Source: Gammaproteobacteria bacterium
Lineage (GTDB): Bacteria; Pseudomonadota; Gammaproteobacteria; Pseudomonadales; Halieaceae
Length of the DNA: 33,343 nt
NCBI GenBank assembly: GCA_030431585.1
Contig: JAUIIQ010000012.1
Span: 1 to 33,343 of the forward strand
Direction of reading: 5' to 3'
Position 1 is the first letter of the stretch, and the number at the start of each line of letters is the position of its first letter. This document shows, piece after piece, positions 24,089 through 32,241 of this stretch. The notes beneath the pieces were generated by a model that saw nothing but the letters and a program-made list of their open reading frames with translations, had not been told where the DNA came from and made no database searches. Made by a program: the position numbers and the translations under genes.

Positions 24089-25048
24089 ATGAACTACGAC
24101 CTGTTTAATGGTGACGCCGACGGCATTTGCGCGTTGCTGCAGCTGCGCCTGGCGCAACCTTTGGAAGCCAGACTAGTCACCGGTGTCAAACGTGATATCA
24201 ATCTGCTCTCCCGGATAGAACCCGCAGCCGGCGACAGGATCACCGTGCTTGACGTGTCTATGGACAAAAACAAGGAGGCTCTGGACAAGGCCCTCGAGGC
24301 CGGTGCCGAGGTGTTCTATGTAGATCATCATTTCCCGGGTGATATCCCCCAGCACGCGGGCCTGACTGCAATTATCAACGAAGCAGCTGATGTGTGCACC
24401 GCCGCGCTGGTGAATGGTCACCTCGGTGGGGCTCATCTTGATTGGGCCGTTACCGGCGCTTTCGGCGACAACCTCAAGGACACGGCTCACACGCTGGCCA
24501 GGGGGCTGGACATCTCCAATGCAGATCTCAGTGCCTTGCAGCGCCTTGGGGTATGCATAAACTACAATGGCTATGGGCCCTCCATCGAGGACCTGCATTT
24601 TGATCCGGAGCTATTGTATCGCAGGCTTCTGGCGGCCGGCTCTGCGTTGGAGTTCGTCACGGCCTCTGAGGATTTTGTCCGCCTTAGCGAGGGCTACGAT
24701 GCGGATATGGCCCAGGCCGAAGCGTTGCAGCCGATGCACGAGACGGAGGCGGTTGCGGCCTTCATTCTGCCTGATGAACCGTGGGCGCGCCGGGTGAGCG
24801 GGGTATACAGTAACGATCTGGCAACCGCTCATCCTGATCGCGGGCATGCCGTGTTGACGCGCAAGGCTAACGGTAATTATCTGGTCAGCGTGCGTGCGCC
24901 GATGAACAATAAGCAGGGAGCGGCGCAATTATGCATGCAGTTTCCCACTGGCGGTGGCCGGGCGGCCGCAGCGGGTATCAATGACCTGGCCGCGGAGGAT
25001 CTGGATCGTTTCATGGCGGCATTTGCCGAAGCCTACGCAGCTTGTTGA
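24089..25048 (+). CDS. DHH family phosphoesterase
   Basis: 319 residues. Motif I appears as FNGDADGICAL (residues 6-16), the second metal ligand region as TVLDVSMDK, the DHH motif at 79-81 (VDHHFPGD), and the fourth Asp in VTGAFGDN. The C-terminal DHHA1 part ends with GGGRAAAAGIN. DHH enzymes cleave phosphodiester or phosphomonoester bonds of small nucleotides; the NrnA branch removes the 3'-phosphate of PAP. Position just after cysC-sat suggests PAP turnover, an inference. Motif I has Asn where NrnA-type proteins usually have His, so the substrate may differ. The Shine-Dalgarno is weak. Confidence 0.85.
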   Translation: MNYDLFNGDADGICALLQLRLAQPLEARLVTGVKRDINLLSRIEPAAGDRITVLDVSMDKNKEALDKALEAGAEVFYVDHHFPGDIPQHAGLTAIINEAADVCTAALVNGHLGGAHLDWAVTGAFGDNLKDTAHTLARGLDISNADLSALQRLGVCINYNGYGPSIEDLHFDPELLYRRLLAAGSALEFVTASEDFVRLSEGYDADMAQAEALQPMHETEAVAAFILPDEPWARRVSGVYSNDLATAHPDRGHAVLTRKANGNYLVSVRAPMNNKQGAAQLCMQFPTGGGRAAAAGINDLAAEDLDRFMAAFAEAYAAC

Positions 25049-25065
25049 GCGTGCCGCCGGCACGC
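25049..25065. terminator. Hairpin between convergent DHH and GGDEF-EAL genes
   Basis: GCGTGCC (25049-25055), loop GCC, and GGCACGC (25059-25065) form a 7-bp GC-rich stem directly after the DHH stop codon. Outer sequences TGTTGA and TCAACA can extend the fold. There is no T run on either strand, so it is at best a weak bidirectional terminator or mRNA-end stabiliser. Confidence 0.35.
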
Positions 25066-25097
25066 GTGCGTGCAAGCGTTCAACAGCGGTAGGGGAG

Positions 25098-27425
25098 TCA
25101 GGGCGCTGATGACGCCAGCTGCTGAACCTGGTCTACAAAGTGCCACGGTGCGAGCATCGGTTTAAGTTCCTGCGCAGTGACCGGTTCACTGAACAGATAA
25201 CCCTGTATCAGGGTTGCGCCGTTACTGGTGAGAAAATGAAACTGCGCGTCTGTTTCCACGCCTGTCGCGAGTGCTCTCAAACCCAGGCTGCGCGCCAGCG
25301 CTATGATGGCGACGATCAGTTTTGCGCCGTTCGCGGATGTGCCCGCCTGTAGCAGGAAGCTTCGATCGATCTTCAATTCATCCAGAGGGTACTGGCCCAG
25401 ATAGTTCAGTGGTGAATAGCCGGTGCCGAAATCGTCCACGGAGAGATACACACCACTGTCCCGCAGCGCCTGCAAAGCCCCTATGGTATCGGGGTCGTTA
25501 CTGCTCATAATTGCTTCGGTCAAACCCAGTTCAAGCTGGCTGGGTTCGATTCCCGTGCGCGCGATAGTGGCATTAACCTTCTCTACAAAAGCGGTTGAAA
25601 ACTGCACCGCAGAGATATTGATAGCCACCTTACCCAGCTTCACACCCTCGCGATTGAATTTGCTTACCTGCTTGCAGGCCTCCTGCAACACCCAGTCACC
25701 AAGCCTGTCCATCAGTCCGGCTTTCTCTGCAAGACTGACGAATTTCGCCGGGGGAATGTGGCCCAGTTCCGGGTGCTCCCAGCGTAGCAGTGCCTCGGCA
25801 CCGATCACCGAGCCTGAATTGGTGTCAACCTGCGGTTGGTAGTGCAAACTGAGCTTGCCACGATCCAGGGCAGCACGCAGATCAGTTTCCAGGCGCAGGC
25901 GTTCCGCTCCCTGCTGTCCCATGTTGCTGCGATAGAAGCGGTAGCGCGTGTCACTGCCATCCTGCTTGGCGTGGTATTTGGCGGTACTGGCGGCTTTTAA
26001 CAACTCCTCCACATTCTTGCCGTCGGTGGGGGCTATGGCAATGCCAAGGCTTGGGTGCAGGCATATCTCATGGCCCGCAATGGAGAGTGGCGCTGTAAGG
26101 CTTTTTATCAATCTGCTTGCTACCACGGCAGCAGACTCAGGTGAATCCAGCTGGTTGAGAATCACGGTGAACTCGTCACCTCCCAACCTGGCCACGTCGA
26201 TATCAGTCTTGCCTCCAGCGATATGTCCGACGCTGTCACTGTCGCGCACCGTGCGCGCAATGCGCTTACTGACTTCCACCAGTAATTTGTCGCCCGCTCC
26301 CATTCCCAGTGAGTCATTGACGCGTTTAAAATCGTCCAGGTCGACAAAAAGCAGCGCGAGGGTATGGCCATTGCGCTGGTTCAGTTTCAGCAGGGTAGCC
26401 AGCTGTTCAGTGAACAGGTGGCGGTTGGGTAGCTTGGTGAGGTGATCGAAGTTGGATACCTGTTGCAGCCTGTCGCGTGTTTTGCTTGCATCCTCCATCG
26501 CCTTACTGAGTGCCTGATCGCGTTCCGATAATTGCGAACTGCGTTCCTTTACCTTCAGGCTGAGCAGACGCTTATCGATCTCATGAACTTTTCGAGAATC
26601 GCGCATGCCGGCGATGACGCTGTTGAACAGGCGGGTGATCTCCTGCAATTCTGTGCTGCCGTCTACCTTGATCGGCTCGTTGACTTTCCCTGCAGCCACG
26701 GCATCGGCCATGCCCGCGAGTTCGCGCAGCGGCCGAGTGACACGGCGCGCTATCCACCAGGTCAGCAGCCCTCCCAATGCCGCGACCAGGGCACCCAGCA
26801 GGAATACCTGTGAGCCCGCAGCAAGGGCGGCTTCATTAAGTTGTGCGGGATTTGACAGCACATGAACATAACCGGCCACACGTTGGCTGCCATTTACGCT
26901 GGGAGCGGTGATTGCTGTGGCAAAGTCCGCCGCGGTGAGGCCCACCGCGCCTGTGTTGGCCGCGGTCAGTACAGGGAGCGTCTGGTAGACCGCTGCGCCG
27001 CTGTTAAGTAATGAGCGCCAGAGGTTCAGCTCCAAAGGCGCACCATTGCCTTCATCGTAAAAGCGAATGCCGCCTTCCAGGGTGAGCATGTTTCTGCGCA
27101 CGCCAGTAAACGTATCAGCCTTGAGTTGCTGCGCCTCTGGCTGTTTGATCTGCGCCAGAAGCTCCCCCAGGCCGTTGAAGGCTTGCACCAGGCTCACCGA
27201 ATCTGGAGTCAGGAAGCCCTGTAGGTTTCGCTCCAGTGCTTCACGGTCGGCCTTGTAGATGTAGTACTGCAAGCCGGGGTTGCCGTTAAGGTATGACTCA
27301 GTCCGGTTGGCCAGCGCCTCAGTTTGAATGCCAAACTCCCGGTACGCGGACCAGATGCTGGCAAGTAACGCTACCAGTAGCATGGTAAGAGCAAATGAAA
27401 GGCTCAGGCGGGCAGCGATACTCAC
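25098..27425 (-). CDS. Membrane-bound GGDEF-EAL c-di-GMP cyclase/phosphodiesterase
   Basis: 775 residues. A transmembrane segment (about 7-27), a periplasmic sensor region, a second membrane helix (about 205-227) and HAMP precede a GGDEF domain with an intact GGDEF motif at 415-419. The EAL domain starts with EAL at 544-546. Catalytic features INISAVQF, TEAIM, VDDFGTGYS and LKIDRSF are present, so both activities are possible. The usual AEGVE motif reads ATGVE. A 12-residue insert (about 400-411) separates the RDSD of the usual I-site region from ARLGGDEF, so allosteric product inhibition at the I-site may be altered. It has no evident link to the adjacent sulfur genes. Confidence 0.92.
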   Translation of the reverse strand: MSIAARLSLSFALTMLLVALLASIWSAYREFGIQTEALANRTESYLNGNPGLQYYIYKADREALERNLQGFLTPDSVSLVQAFNGLGELLAQIKQPEAQQLKADTFTGVRRNMLTLEGGIRFYDEGNGAPLELNLWRSLLNSGAAVYQTLPVLTAANTGAVGLTAADFATAITAPSVNGSQRVAGYVHVLSNPAQLNEAALAAGSQVFLLGALVAALGGLLTWWIARRVTRPLRELAGMADAVAAGKVNEPIKVDGSTELQEITRLFNSVIAGMRDSRKVHEIDKRLLSLKVKERSSQLSERDQALSKAMEDASKTRDRLQQVSNFDHLTKLPNRHLFTEQLATLLKLNQRNGHTLALLFVDLDDFKRVNDSLGMGAGDKLLVEVSKRIARTVRDSDSVGHIAGGKTDIDVARLGGDEFTVILNQLDSPESAAVVASRLIKSLTAPLSIAGHEICLHPSLGIAIAPTDGKNVEELLKAASTAKYHAKQDGSDTRYRFYRSNMGQQGAERLRLETDLRAALDRGKLSLHYQPQVDTNSGSVIGAEALLRWEHPELGHIPPAKFVSLAEKAGLMDRLGDWVLQEACKQVSKFNREGVKLGKVAINISAVQFSTAFVEKVNATIARTGIEPSQLELGLTEAIMSSNDPDTIGALQALRDSGVYLSVDDFGTGYSPLNYLGQYPLDELKIDRSFLLQAGTSANGAKLIVAIIALARSLGLRALATGVETDAQFHFLTSNGATLIQGYLFSEPVTAQELKPMLAPWHFVDQVQQLASSAP

Positions 27426-27784
27426 CTGCTTACCTCTGAGCTGTAGCCGTTTGTATTTAAAACCCGAACCATGCCTCGTGTCCTGTAATCAGCCAGGTGG
27501 GATTGTTCTTCTGGCGGTTGCTGCCAAAGCAGGGCAGCAGGGGCCAGAACGTTTTTGCTTGCCCGTTCAACTGTCTTTATTCCTTAGCTGAAACTAGCAT
27601 GGAGAAAACCGTGCCCGCAATGTAAAAACACCGATTTGTGTAAAGGATCGCATCCTGAAAGCGGGTGCTCACCCAAGGTGGAAATGGGTCACAATACCGA
27701 ACTGTAGCGGGGATTTGCCTGTTTATTGTTGAGCCAACACAGTATGCTACGGGCTCAGTAAAAACAGCGCACAAGAAGCTTTCA
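27426..27784. other. Intergenic region between GGDEF-EAL and SLC13 genes
   Basis: 359 bases between two divergent genes. I see no convincing small gene. A short palindrome, GGGTGCTCACCC, lies near 27662-27673, and ACCC/GGGT pairs occur just after it. Both genes must have their promoters here, but I could not pick out clear -35/-10 pairs. An in-frame upstream ATG at 27665 is not favoured as the SLC13 start because the residues it adds are not membrane-like. Confidence 0.4.
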
Positions 27785-29509
27785 ATGATTGACCAGTTGT
27801 TGATCGTCGGGTTGTTTGCAGGCCTGATAGGGAGCCTGATCCTCACCGATTGGCCCGCCGTGTGGGTGTTCACCTGCACGATGCTCGCGGCTTATTTTCT
27901 CGATCTCGTCGACACCGCCGACGTGCTTTCCAAGGCATCGAACACCGGGCTGGTCACCCTGGTCCTGTTGTTGCTGGTATCGGTTGGTCTGGAGAAACTT
28001 TCCTGGCTGCCGCGACTTTCCGGGAAATTGATCACGCCCAGCTATGCGGCCAGTCTGCTGCGCCTGGGAGCCGTAACAGCTTTTTTCTCCGCCTTCGTAA
28101 ACAACACCGCAGTAGTGGCTACGCTTGCCCATACTGTGCGCAGCAGTAAGCACCATCCCGCATCCAGGCTACTTATTCCCCTTTCTTACGCGGCGATACT
28201 GGGCGGCACGATGACGCTAATCGGCACCTCGACTAATCTTATCGTCAGCAGTTTTCTCGAGGACGCAACGGGCCAGGGTCTGGCCTTTTTCGATTTTTTC
28301 GCCATCGGCGCAACCGCAACGGTACTGGGTTTACTGGTGTTATTGCTGTCGGCGCGTCTGTTGCCAGCGCGTGACGATGACAAAATCGCCATCAATGAGT
28401 ACCTGATCGAAGCGGAGGTGACGCCGGGTTCGGCATTGGTGGGCAAGAGCATTCTTGAGAATCGCCTGCGCGACCTGGAGGATCTCTTTTTGGTAGAGAT
28501 TGTGCGCGGGGAACATCTCATTTCGCCGGTAGCACCGCAAGAGTATATTGAGGCCGGCGATAAGCTGTTGTTTTCCGGCGATATCAATCAGGTTAGTGCG
28601 CTCGATGAAATAGATGGCCTGCGCCTTTTTGCGGTGGAGGAGGGTTTGCTGCGGGAAAATATGATGGAAGTGATCGTCATGCCCAACGCCTCCATTGAAG
28701 GCAAAACGATAAAGGACAGCGGTTTCCGGTCGCTTTTCGACGCTGCTGTTGTGGGTATGCGACGCGGCGGCAAGCGGCTGTCCGGCAAGCTGGGTAACAT
28801 CACTATTCATGCAGGTGATAACCTGATGCTTGCCGTGGGCGCCGATTTCAACGAGCGCAAGAACCTGAGTAAAAACTTCGTCGTGGTGGATGAGTCGGTG
28901 GGCGGGGTAAAAACGACGCCATTGCAGAACTACTTTATCACCGGCGCATTGCTGGCTGTTATCGTGCTGGCAACGACCGGGCTAGTGCCCTTGATCAAAG
29001 GCATGGCATTCCTTTTGCTCGGCATGATTATGATGGGCGTTGTGCGTGGCTCGGAATTGCGCAGACGTTTTCCTTTTGAGCTATGGCTGATTATCGCGTC
29101 CGCGCTCACGTTGTCGCAGGCATTGACCAACACCGGTGTCGTCGCCGCCCTTGCGGGTTTTCTGCACGATCATCTGGCCGTGCTCGGACCATGGGCTGCG
29201 CTGATGGGGATTTACCTGGGGACCCTGCTGTTAACAGAGGCGATGACCAATAATGCGGCGGCTGCGCTGGCTTTCCCCATTGCCTTCGGGCTGGCGGAGA
29301 GTTACGGCTTGTCGCCAATGCCCTTTGTGATGGCGGTGGCCTATGGCGCCAGCGCGAGCTTCCTTACCCCCTACGGTTACACCACAAACCTGATGGTGCA
29401 AAACCTGGGTGGCTATGGCATGGCTGATTATTTTCGCGCCGGCCTGCCTCTTTCCCTGGTGTATTCCGCCGTTGTCATCGTGCTGATTCCGCGTTTTTTC
29501 CCTTTCTGA
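27785..29509 (+). CDS. SLC13 family permease with TrkA-C domains (probable anion/sulfate transporter)
   Basis: 574 residues. Two membrane halves flank a soluble middle region (about 205-375) with two TrkA-C (RCK-C) domains (EVTPGSALVGKSILE and MPNASIEGKTIKDSGF). The substrate-site motifs are paired: VNNTAVVATL with GTSTNLIVSS in the first half, and AMTNNAAAALAFP with a TPYGYTTNLMV segment in the second. Such SLC13 proteins are often sulfate transporters and often lie near sulfate-activation genes, as here (cysC-sat). Other divalent anions are possible. The start is the ATG at 27785; the ribosome-binding site is weak. Confidence 0.88.
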   Translation: MIDQLLIVGLFAGLIGSLILTDWPAVWVFTCTMLAAYFLDLVDTADVLSKASNTGLVTLVLLLLVSVGLEKLSWLPRLSGKLITPSYAASLLRLGAVTAFFSAFVNNTAVVATLAHTVRSSKHHPASRLLIPLSYAAILGGTMTLIGTSTNLIVSSFLEDATGQGLAFFDFFAIGATATVLGLLVLLLSARLLPARDDDKIAINEYLIEAEVTPGSALVGKSILENRLRDLEDLFLVEIVRGEHLISPVAPQEYIEAGDKLLFSGDINQVSALDEIDGLRLFAVEEGLLRENMMEVIVMPNASIEGKTIKDSGFRSLFDAAVVGMRRGGKRLSGKLGNITIHAGDNLMLAVGADFNERKNLSKNFVVVDESVGGVKTTPLQNYFITGALLAVIVLATTGLVPLIKGMAFLLLGMIMMGVVRGSELRRRFPFELWLIIASALTLSQALTNTGVVAALAGFLHDHLAVLGPWAALMGIYLGTLLLTEAMTNNAAAALAFPIAFGLAESYGLSPMPFVMAVAYGASASFLTPYGYTTNLMVQNLGGYGMADYFRAGLPLSLVYSAVVIVLIPRFFPF

Positions 29510-29518
29510 TCCGGTCTT

Positions 29519-30367
29519 TCAGGCTTGCATTGGGCAGTCGTTCAACCACGTGTCAATGGCCGCCACCGCGCCGTCGGGTTGTTGCGCCCAGCGTGCATGA
29601 CCGAGGTAATTCCCCTGTTCTGTCGCACCCAGCAGGACGCGCTCAACGCGCGCACAGCTAAACGCCGATAGAGCGCGTTCGACGGCAGCGGTGGTGCTGA
29701 AATCATCCCGCTCGAAGCTCAGGGAAAGCACCGGACCTGTGTAGGCGGCAACTGCTTTGGCCAACCCCCTGTGCTGGTCAAAATCAAAATTTCCCGTCAC
29801 TGCCCATTGCCGCCATTGCTTCATCATGGTTATGGACTCTCTATCTCCAAAACCCAACAGTTGCCCCGGGTAATAGCCTGGAAAGATAGCGAATAGCGGG
29901 ATAAGTGAGCACAGCAGTCGCAGCATGGCTTTATGCTTGCCTCTATAGTCACCGATATAAGGGAAGGCGCAGGCCAGGTGGATCACGCCATCGATTTCTT
30001 CAGCGTGTTGCCCGGTGTAGAGGGTTGACAGGTGACCGCCCAGACTGTGCCCGCCTATCAGGCGGCGAGCGCCAGGCACGCGCTCGACCAGCCAGTTGGC
30101 CACCGCCGGAATGTCCTGCTGCAGGGATTGGTCAAAACCGTAGTGGCTGCCATAGCCAGGTTTCAATGTACTCAGCCCATGGCCGCGCTGCTCCATTATG
30201 GCAGTGGCACAACCCCGTGCCGCCAGTCCCTGCGCCAGGCGGCAGTACAACTTCGCCTGAATTCCCAGGGCAGGCAACAGCAGTAGTGTCGCCCGCGGAT
30301 GCGACGCCGGTGACCAGTAGACGGGCACCTCGGTGCCATCTGCTGCAGTGATGCCTAGCGTTTCCAT
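29519..30367 (-). CDS. Alpha/beta hydrolase (COG4757-like)
   Basis: 282 residues. The nucleophile elbow GGHSLGGH contains Ser108. An oxyanion-region segment LLLPALGIQAKLY and EQRGHGLS occur early. The probable catalytic His is in YLGHARWA near the C-terminus. A hydrophobic stretch (LLCSLIPLFAIFPGYY) forms the cap region. There is no signal peptide. The substrate is unknown; esterase or thioesterase activity is likely for the fold. It is convergent with the SLC13 gene (9-base gap) and divergent from the SnoaL-like gene. No clear Shine-Dalgarno precedes the ATG. Confidence 0.88.
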   Translation of the reverse strand: METLGITAADGTEVPVYWSPASHPRATLLLLPALGIQAKLYCRLAQGLAARGCATAIMEQRGHGLSTLKPGYGSHYGFDQSLQQDIPAVANWLVERVPGARRLIGGHSLGGHLSTLYTGQHAEEIDGVIHLACAFPYIGDYRGKHKAMLRLLCSLIPLFAIFPGYYPGQLLGFGDRESITMMKQWRQWAVTGNFDFDQHRGLAKAVAAYTGPVLSLSFERDDFSTTAAVERALSAFSCARVERVLLGATEQGNYLGHARWAQQPDGAVAAIDTWLNDCPMQA

Positions 30368-30514
30368 GCCGCGTTTATATCACATAGTTGCACTGTGGTG
30401 CGTTTCGCGGCCAGTGGCGTGAAATATCGGTAGATGTGACCGCAGCCGTTGTTGACCAATCTCGAAAGGCCGCCTTAAGCTGGTGATCCCAAGTACACGT
30501 CAGCAGAGAGATTA

Positions 30515-31156
30515 ATGAGCCAAGAAGACTTGCTTGCCAGGGTGGACCGGCTGGAATCCCTGGACGAAATTCGCCAGTTGCCCGCAAAGTATTCGCTATC
30601 GCTTGATATGCGTGACCTGGACGCGCATGTGAACCTGTTCGCCCCGGATATCCGCGTTAGCCGTGACAAGGTGGGCCGTGCCTATCTCAAGCAGTGGCTG
30701 GATGACACACTCAGGTTGCAGTTCACCGGCACATCACATCACATCGGCAATCACATTATCGAATTCTCCGATCCCGACCATGCCTGCGGCGTGGTCTATA
30801 GCAAGAATGAGCACGAGACCCCCTGCGCTGATGGCAGTAGCGAATGGATCATCATGCAGATGCTGTATTGGGACAACTATGAGCGAATCGATGGCCGCTG
30901 GTATTTTCGTCGCCGGCTTCCGTGTTACTGGTATGCGACGGATATCAACAAGCCCCCGGTGGGCGACAAGAAGATGCGCTGGCCCGATCGCGAACCCTAT
31001 GCGGGTGCTTATCACGATCTTTGGCCCTCCTGGCAGTCATTCTGGGACAACCCTCCCGGAGAAGGAGAGCCTGAAGTGGCGGCGCCAGCGCCGCTGGACG
31101 AATTCCTTTCTACAATGCGCCGCGATGCCGGCGAGCCGAAAATCAGGGTGCGTTAA
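30515..31156 (+). CDS. SnoaL/NTF2-like domain protein
   Basis: 213 residues. The first ~150 have the NTF2-like cone pattern typical of SnoaL_4 proteins: LESLDEIRQLPAKYSLSLDM, DLDAHVNLFAPDI, TSHHIGNHIIEF and a Trp-rich strand DGRWYFRRRLPCYWY. Such proteins are often small isomerases, hydratases or dehydratases, including steroid-pathway enzymes, and often lack a known substrate. A C-terminal extension (about 155-213) is Pro/Trp-rich. It is first of three tightly packed genes, with GAGAG before the start. Confidence 0.82.
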   Translation: MSQEDLLARVDRLESLDEIRQLPAKYSLSLDMRDLDAHVNLFAPDIRVSRDKVGRAYLKQWLDDTLRLQFTGTSHHIGNHIIEFSDPDHACGVVYSKNEHETPCADGSSEWIIMQMLYWDNYERIDGRWYFRRRLPCYWYATDINKPPVGDKKMRWPDREPYAGAYHDLWPSWQSFWDNPPGEGEPEVAAPAPLDEFLSTMRRDAGEPKIRVR

Positions 31157-31158
31157 AC

Positions 31159-32220
31159 ATGACTGTTGACCTTTTTACTCCACTGGCCCTGGGCCAACTG
31201 CAACTTGAGAATCGCGTTGTCATGGCACCCATGACCCGCAGCCGCGCCGGTGCCGATGGCATGCCCAACGAGTTGATGCTGGCGTATTACCGTCAGCGGG
31301 CCAGCGCAGGCATGATCATATCCGAGGGTATTGCCCCCAGCGCTGCAGGGCTGGGCTATTGCCGCACACCGGGGATCTACTCGCAGCAGCAGGTGGCCCA
31401 GTGGCGCCGTATCACTGATGCCGTGCACGCTCGCGGCGGGACCATGGTCGCCCAGATCATGCACGTGGGCAGAGTCTCCAACAGTCTCAATAAACCGCAG
31501 GGTGCCGACACCGTCGCGCCCTCGGCGATACAGGCAAGGGGAGAAATCTATACGGACCAGGCTGGAATGCAGCCACTGGACAGCCCGCGCGAGCTGTCGA
31601 CAGCAGAGGTGGGTGAGGTAATAGAAGAGTATCGCCAGGCGACGGTGAATGCCTACGAGGCAGGGTTTGACGGAGTGGAACTGCATTGCACCAGCGGCTA
31701 TCTCCCGGCCCAGTTCCTGTCAACGGGTAGTAACCAGCGGGATGACCAGTATGGTGGCAGCGTGGCCAATCGTTGTCGCTTTGCGCTGGACGTGCTCGCC
31801 GCAATGGCGTCGGTAGACGGAGCTGGCAGAGTCGGCATGCGCATTTGCCCCGGCAACCCGTTCAACGACCTGTCTGATGAGAATCCACAGGAAACGTTCG
31901 ACCATCTTTTGCAGCAGGCATCTGGCCTTGGTCTCGCTTACCTGCACGCTATTCGCCTGCCGCGTGGGCCTGTCGATAACCTGGCATTGGGGCGCCGCTA
32001 TTTTGCAGACCGCCTTATCGGCAATGACAGTTACACCTTTGAGGAGGCGACCGATGCCGTGCGCAGTGGGCAATTGACAGCGGTTTCTTTCGGTCGCTAC
32101 TTTATAGCCAACCCGGACCTGGCGGAACGTTTCCGCGAGGGTAAGCAACTCGCCGACTTCGACCTGGCCACGCTCTACACCCCGGGAGAGGATGGATACT
32201 CGAGCTATCCTGCCGCCTGA
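31159..32220 (+). CDS. Old Yellow Enzyme family alkene reductase
   Basis: 353 residues, an FMN-dependent TIM-barrel NADPH/NADH reductase of activated C=C bonds. Signatures are VVMAPMTRSRA at the N-terminus, MHVGRVS, a GSNQRDDQYGGSVANRCRF segment and SFGRYFIANPDL (flavin phosphate). The substrate-binding pair, normally HxxN (or HxxH), here reads His176-Cys-Thr-Ser179 followed by Gly-Tyr181; the general-acid Tyr is kept. It starts two bases after the SnoaL-like stop and precedes the epimerase by 21 bases. Confidence 0.93.
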   Translation: MTVDLFTPLALGQLQLENRVVMAPMTRSRAGADGMPNELMLAYYRQRASAGMIISEGIAPSAAGLGYCRTPGIYSQQQVAQWRRITDAVHARGGTMVAQIMHVGRVSNSLNKPQGADTVAPSAIQARGEIYTDQAGMQPLDSPRELSTAEVGEVIEEYRQATVNAYEAGFDGVELHCTSGYLPAQFLSTGSNQRDDQYGGSVANRCRFALDVLAAMASVDGAGRVGMRICPGNPFNDLSDENPQETFDHLLQQASGLGLAYLHAIRLPRGPVDNLALGRRYFADRLIGNDSYTFEEATDAVRSGQLTAVSFGRYFIANPDLAERFREGKQLADFDLATLYTPGEDGYSSYPAA

Positions 32221-32241
32221 AATAGTTATCAAGGAGAGAGC

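Noticed and set aside
27665-27784. Upstream ATG for the SLC13 permease
   Set aside because: It would add 40 polar residues before the first membrane helix and has no good ribosome-binding site.
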